Source: Paenibacillus sp. JZ16 (lineage in GTDB: Bacteria; Bacillota; Bacilli; Paenibacillales; Paenibacillaceae). Taken from it: a stretch of DNA of 64,000 bases. This document shows, piece after piece, positions 59,528 through 64,000 of this stretch (the first letter of the stretch is position 1; the number at the start of each line of letters is the position of its first letter). Position numbers and translations under genes: made by a program. The DNA lies in assembly GCF_015326965.1 (NCBI RefSeq), contig NZ_CP017659.1, positions 2,790,001 to 2,854,000 on the forward strand, written 5' to 3'. Below the pieces are notes generated by a model that saw nothing but the letters and a program-made list of their open reading frames with translations, had not been told where the DNA came from and ran no database searches.

Positions 59528-59866
59528 ATGATACTGAACCATCTTAACCTCACCGTCACCGATGTAACCGCAGCAAAGGAATTTTTGCAAACCTATTTTG
59601 GACTCAAAATTGGAGGCGAGCGTGGCCAGTCGTTTGCAGCACTGTTTGACGATCAGGGGATGGTGCTGACCTTAATGCGGGGTACCGAGGTTAACTATCC
59701 CAAGACGTTTCATATCGGCTTTATACAGGAAAGCGAAGCAAAGGTAAATGAGATCCATCAGCGTCTAAGCGATGACGGCTTTGATGTCACAGCGCCTCAA
59801 AGAGCGCACGGATGGACCTTCTACGTTAAAGCTCCGGGCGGTTTTACTGTCGAAGTACTGGCCTAA
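59528..59866 (+). CDS. VOC family protein (glyoxalase/bleomycin-resistance-like)
   Basis: 112 residues, one vicinal oxygen chelate domain: MILNHLNLTVTDVTAAKEFL with the first metal-ligand His, FDDQGMVLTLMRG, HIGFIQESEAKVNEI with a second His, and VKAPGGFTVEVLA with the Glu. Such proteins bind metals and act as lyases, dioxygenases or drug-binding proteins; specificity is unknown. ATG 59528 has GAAAGGAAG about 12 bases before it; the frame is open from 59423 without a ribosome binding site. Confidence 0.87.
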   Translation: MILNHLNLTVTDVTAAKEFLQTYFGLKIGGERGQSFAALFDDQGMVLTLMRGTEVNYPKTFHIGFIQESEAKVNEIHQRLSDDGFDVTAPQRAHGWTFYVKAPGGFTVEVLA

Positions 59867-59903
59867 AGGTTACATGTACGTGAACGACTGCTGAGCGCAA
59901 AAT

Positions 59904-59937
59904 AGAAGAGCCCGCACATTACGCGCGGGCCCTTCTC
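59904..59937. terminator. Terminator between convergent VOC and SMI1/KNR4 genes
   Basis: AGAAG-A-GCCCGC pairs with GCGGGC-C-CTTCT around a nine-base loop. Confidence 0.7.
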
Positions 59938-59952
59938 CCTGTTCAAGATATG

Positions 59953-60024
59953 CTAACCCTGCCAATAAGGATAATCCTTCGTATCCACATTCCCCCAATT
60001 GGTTTCTGGGCTCCCTGCTTGCAT
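59953..60024 (-). CDS. Possible 23-residue peptide after the SMI1/KNR4 gene
   Basis: Eleven bases after the SMI1/KNR4 stop, ATG 60024 with GAGAAGGATAGGA in front opens a 23-codon frame starting MQAGSPETNWGNV and ending YPYWQG. It stops before the terminator. It may be a separate small product or the detached tail of the upstream protein. No family recognised. Confidence 0.3.
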   Translation of the reverse strand: MQAGSPETNWGNVDTKDYPYWQG

Positions 60025-60035
60025 TCCTATCCTTC

Positions 60036-60572
60036 TCAATACAGCTCCCATTTCTCCGTGCATAACGCCGACAAAGAATCCGCAACCCGTCCGCACTCCT
60101 CATACCCCAAGCTGCCGGAATGAGCGAACAGAATCGGATATTCACCGTTTATCGAATCTTCCCTCATATCGAACATATAATGATTTCCGCTTCCATCCAT
60201 AGCAAACGACACCGCATTCGGCATATACTCCGGCAGCTCGTAAGCCAGATTCATCTCCCTCAGGTCATCCGTGCTAAAGAACTGAAAAAGACGTTCTCCC
60301 TGTTGAAACTCTCCACCGTTGGAGTACTTCAACAAGTCCAAATAGCTAGCGGGAAAACTTCGCTGAGGCAGCTTCCAACCTGCAGGATCGAGCGGCGTAT
60401 ATTGGTCGTAAAAGGGAGACCTTTTGTGAAAAGGATTCACTTGTCTTCCCTTGATGTCCTCCATTTCTGCCGCAGACAGCTCCGCATTCCACTCCTTAAC
60501 AAAACGGGCCATTTGTTCTTCGGTTGCGCCGGAACGTTTGTCATACTGGTGCTCAAAATCGATATTCCACAT
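60036..60572 (-). CDS. SMI1/KNR4 family protein
   Basis: 178 residues. The SUKH/SMI1-KNR4 fold is recognised from LPQRSFPASYLDLLKYSNGG, FQFFSTDDLREMN, and FAMDGSGNHYMFDMR. In bacteria many such proteins are immunity proteins for secreted nuclease toxins, and others are of unknown function. No toxin or secretion gene lies beside it, so an orphan immunity role is only a possibility. GGAGGAAGG precedes ATG 60572, which is preferred to 60620. Confidence 0.85.
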   Translation of the reverse strand: MWNIDFEHQYDKRSGATEEQMARFVKEWNAELSAAEMEDIKGRQVNPFHKRSPFYDQYTPLDPAGWKLPQRSFPASYLDLLKYSNGGEFQQGERLFQFFSTDDLREMNLAYELPEYMPNAVSFAMDGSGNHYMFDMREDSINGEYPILFAHSGSLGYEECGRVADSLSALCTEKWELY

Positions 60573-60707
60573 CCTTGGCCTTCCTCCATCCTGGTACTTC
60601 CTGCCTTGTAACTTCTTCAAACATTATAGAGGAAATACCGAAAAAAGGAATCATGCCGCCGGAATGAGGCTCTTTCCACGTTCATGGATTTGCGGCTAAG
60701 ACCGAGG

Positions 60708-61472
60708 TCACAGATGGGAGCCTCCACTGGCATCGATGCATTGACCGGTGATCCAGCGGCTGTCCGGAGATGCCAGAAACGCAGCTATGTCCGCGATATC
60801 CCCAGGCTCACCCCATCTTCCGAAGATCGAATAACCGGCTCCGAATTGGAACGAGGCAGGGTCCTGAAGCATGGCAGCATTCATGTCGGTAGCTACGAAT
60901 CCGGGCTGGATCGCATTGATCGTAATTCCGCGGGAACCCAGCTGGCTCGACAGAGAGAGGGTCAGCGAATTAATAGCCCCCTTCGTCATCGTATACGCTG
61001 GAATATTGGGCAAGGAAATTCGCGTTACTGCAGAAGATAAATTGATAATGCGCCCATCGTCCCGAAGACGTGGCAGAGCCTGCTGAATCACGAAGAATGG
61101 CGACTTCACGTTCATTCGCATCACATCATCAAAGCTCTCCTCCGTGGTCTCCTCGATGGTTTCCACTAAGCCGATCCCTGCGTTGTTAACCAGAATATCG
61201 AAATACGTATTGCCTGTTCGTGCTTTCAATGTCTCATCCAGCGCCGCGTACAGGGCACTTATTCCATCCGAGAAGGCGAGATCTGCCCCTACCAAGAAAG
61301 CTTCTCCGCCAGCCCGTGTTATCTCGCTGACGACCTCTTCCGCCGCCTCATGGTTCTTGCCATAGTGAACGGCTACCAACGCTCCTTCCTTCGCCAATCG
61401 TATCGCGATGGCACGTCCGATGCCTCGGCTCGAGCCCGTAACCATAGCAACTTTCCCATTCAATGTATTCAT
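60708..61472 (-). CDS. Short-chain dehydrogenase/reductase
   Basis: 254 residues, classical SDR. The NAD(P)-binding motif is TGSSRGIGRAIA, followed by NNAGIG, the catalytic Ser of LSSAVTR, and YTMTK (Tyr and Lys of YxxxK). The C-terminus ITGQCIDASGGSHL is typical of the FabG-like branch. Sequence alone does not show the substrate. AGGAG lies 11 bases before ATG 61472; the open frame extends to 61877 but that part spans non-coding signals. Confidence 0.92.
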   Translation of the reverse strand: MNTLNGKVAMVTGSSRGIGRAIAIRLAKEGALVAVHYGKNHEAAEEVVSEITRAGGEAFLVGADLAFSDGISALYAALDETLKARTGNTYFDILVNNAGIGLVETIEETTEESFDDVMRMNVKSPFFVIQQALPRLRDDGRIINLSSAVTRISLPNIPAYTMTKGAINSLTLSLSSQLGSRGITINAIQPGFVATDMNAAMLQDPASFQFGAGYSIFGRWGEPGDIADIAAFLASPDSRWITGQCIDASGGSHL

Positions 61473-61650
61473 GTTCTCATCATCTCCTCTTCTTCTTTCA
61501 CTTTTAGTTTTAGCACAGACCCCATTTCGAAATGTTGCGCTCCTATTCTCGCCTTCCTCTCGATAAACCCCATAAAAAATGCCCCGCCTGAAAAGGGGGG
61601 CTACAACGTAGGCATTTCCGTCGTCACCTACGCTCAGTGAATTAAAATCA

Positions 61651-61679
61651 TTTACATTCCATGTAATGATTATTATAAT
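61651..61679 (+). promoter_or_regulatory. Strong sigma-A promoter with palindrome upstream of yitT
   Basis: TTTACA (61651-61656), a 17-base spacer and TATAAT (61674-61679). The palindrome TTACATTCCATGTAA (61652-61666) overlaps the -35 element, the position of a repressor site. Transcription would start near 61686. Confidence 0.7.
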
Positions 61680-61716
61680 GAGAGTATCAAAAGAGCTGCG
61701 CAACCTGTGTTTGCAT

Positions 61717-61758
61717 AAAGCGATTAAAGGATGATTTTTTCCTTTAGTCGCTTTTTTT
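61717..61758 (+). terminator. Leader terminator or attenuator upstream of yitT
   Basis: AAAGCGATTAAAGGA and TCCTTTAGTCGCTTT form a stem of about 14 bp, followed by a T-run, between the predicted transcription start and the yitT gene. It could end a small RNA of about 72 bases or control read-through. No known riboswitch was recognised in the short leader. Confidence 0.7.
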
Positions 61759-61791
61759 GTGAGCTTGTTGAAAGTCATGGAGGTATATCGT

Positions 61792-62628
61792 ATGAAAAAA
61801 AGAGCGTTTGATATGATCATGCTGCTCATCGGGGCATTTATTTTTGCGCTGGCCGTCAATTTATTCGTCATTCCCAACGATTTTGGCGAAGGCGGCGTTA
61901 CCGGGATATCGATTATTCTGTTTTATGTGCTGAAATGGTCCCCGGCGCTGGTCGGCATAGTGATTAACGGAATTTTGTTGATTGTCGGCTATAAGCTTCT
62001 GGATAAAAAAACGACTGTCTATACCATTATCGTTGTTGCCTTTCACTCTCTGTTCCTGCACTTGACGGAGAACTGGCACATCGCTTCGGATGAGCCGGTG
62101 ATCAATGCCATCTTCGCCGGGTTGTTTGCCGGCGTCGGGATTGGACTCATCGTACGGGTTGGCGGCACTACGGCAGGTACGGTGATATTGGCCCGTCTGG
62201 CTAATAAATATTGGGATTGGAATATCAGTTATGCCCTGCTGTTCTTTGACCTGATCGTGGCCGGACTGTCCGTCTTTGTAATCGGGATCGAGAAGGTGAT
62301 GTTCACCGTGGTCATCCTCTATATTGGCACCAAGGCGATGGAGTTCATTATCGAGGGTTTGAATCCCAAAAAGGCCGTTACCATCATCTCGACTCATCAT
62401 GACCGCATCGCGATTCGGGTGACGGAGATTATGGACCGCGGGGTGACCGTGCTTCGGGGTTATGGATATTACACCGGGCAGACCAAGGATGTGCTCTACA
62501 TCGTCATCAGTAAACAGGAAGTTTCCATGCTCAAAAAAATCGTCCGTGCGGAGGATAAAAACGCCTTTGTCACGATTCACGACGTACGCGACGTGTTTGG
62601 CGAAGGATTTATCGATATTTCGAAATAA
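61792..62628 (+). CDS. YitT family membrane protein
   Basis: 278 residues: five to six transmembrane segments in the first 185 residues (the DUF161 unit; FVIPNDFGEGGVTGISIILFY, VGGTTAGTVILARL) and a C-terminal DUF2179 cytosolic domain (about 205-275; HDRIAIRVTEIMDRGVTVLR, GYYTGQTKDVLYIVISKQE). Function in the cell is unknown; transport is supposed. TGGAGG lies 8 bases before ATG 61792. It is preceded by a leader with terminator. Confidence 0.9.
   Translation: MKKRAFDMIMLLIGAFIFALAVNLFVIPNDFGEGGVTGISIILFYVLKWSPALVGIVINGILLIVGYKLLDKKTTVYTIIVVAFHSLFLHLTENWHIASDEPVINAIFAGLFAGVGIGLIVRVGGTTAGTVILARLANKYWDWNISYALLFFDLIVAGLSVFVIGIEKVMFTVVILYIGTKAMEFIIEGLNPKKAVTIISTHHDRIAIRVTEIMDRGVTVLRGYGYYTGQTKDVLYIVISKQEVSMLKKIVRAEDKNAFVTIHDVRDVFGEGFIDISK

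Positions 62629-64000
<1,372 letters not shown>

Noticed and set aside
61473..61877. Upstream extension of the SDR frame
   Set aside because: It crosses a strong plus-strand promoter and terminator region, and the SDR family starts at the ATG at 61472.

Overview
The window reads as a stretch of chromosome from an endospore-forming Firmicute of the Paenibacillus type. The evidence is direct: purine-rich Shine-Dalgarno sequences, frequent GTG and TTG starts, many Bacillus-type sporulation genes (ytrH, ytrI, ytvI, yhbH, cotJA-cotJB-cotJC, yheA/yheB with YheC/YheD proteins), and a sufCDSUB iron-sulfur operon. No species can be assigned. No tRNA, rRNA, CRISPR array, prophage or complete insertion sequence was seen.

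Layout. 1-9000 (minus strand): the end of fxsA, a YbgC-type thioesterase, pyruvate kinase, accA/accD, a 62-residue protein, a pgpA-like gene and dnaE. 9158-10439 (plus): ytrH (apparently frameshifted), ytrI, ytpI. 10522-14055 (minus): ytoI-like regulator, small membrane protein, yheA, yheB. 14193-20901 (plus): a six-gene operon with five YheC/YheD ATP-grasp proteins and one GNAT acetyltransferase, the most striking unit here. 21009-25044: HAD phosphatase, small membrane proteins, a two-component system. 25124-30000 (minus): cotJABC, then yfkAB-CNNM transporter-ytvI. 30140-35952 (minus): yunD-like phosphoesterase, uppP, HD-GYP protein, MMPL transporter. 36066-37937 (plus): a MoaD-MoaE fusion and a second HD-GYP protein. 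38192-43358 (minus): sufCDSUB. 43805-53231: dps, mtnKA, yunC, a two-domain unknown, DUF423 protein, yhbH, and an OatA-like acyltransferase.

53401-57694 is a mosaic. An intact sulfurtransferase is followed by an HxlR/DoxX divergent pair, then by the 3' tail of a second diverged sulfurtransferase, then by a truncated and frameshifted leucine-rich-repeat remnant, then by a secreted serine hydrolase with a probable C-terminal SLH module. 58005-64000 holds an MFS efflux pump, a VOC protein, a SMI1/KNR4 protein, an SDR, yitT behind a promoter-palindrome-terminator leader, and the start of gdhA.

Themes. Core metabolism (fatty acid initiation, glycolysis, Fe-S assembly, methionine salvage, glutamate synthesis) alternates with sporulation and envelope functions. 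The yheA/yheB and YheC/YheD block keeps the gene neighbourhood known from Bacillus but is expanded. Start sites were moved from the longest reading frame whenever a ribosome binding site or family alignment pointed to a downstream codon.
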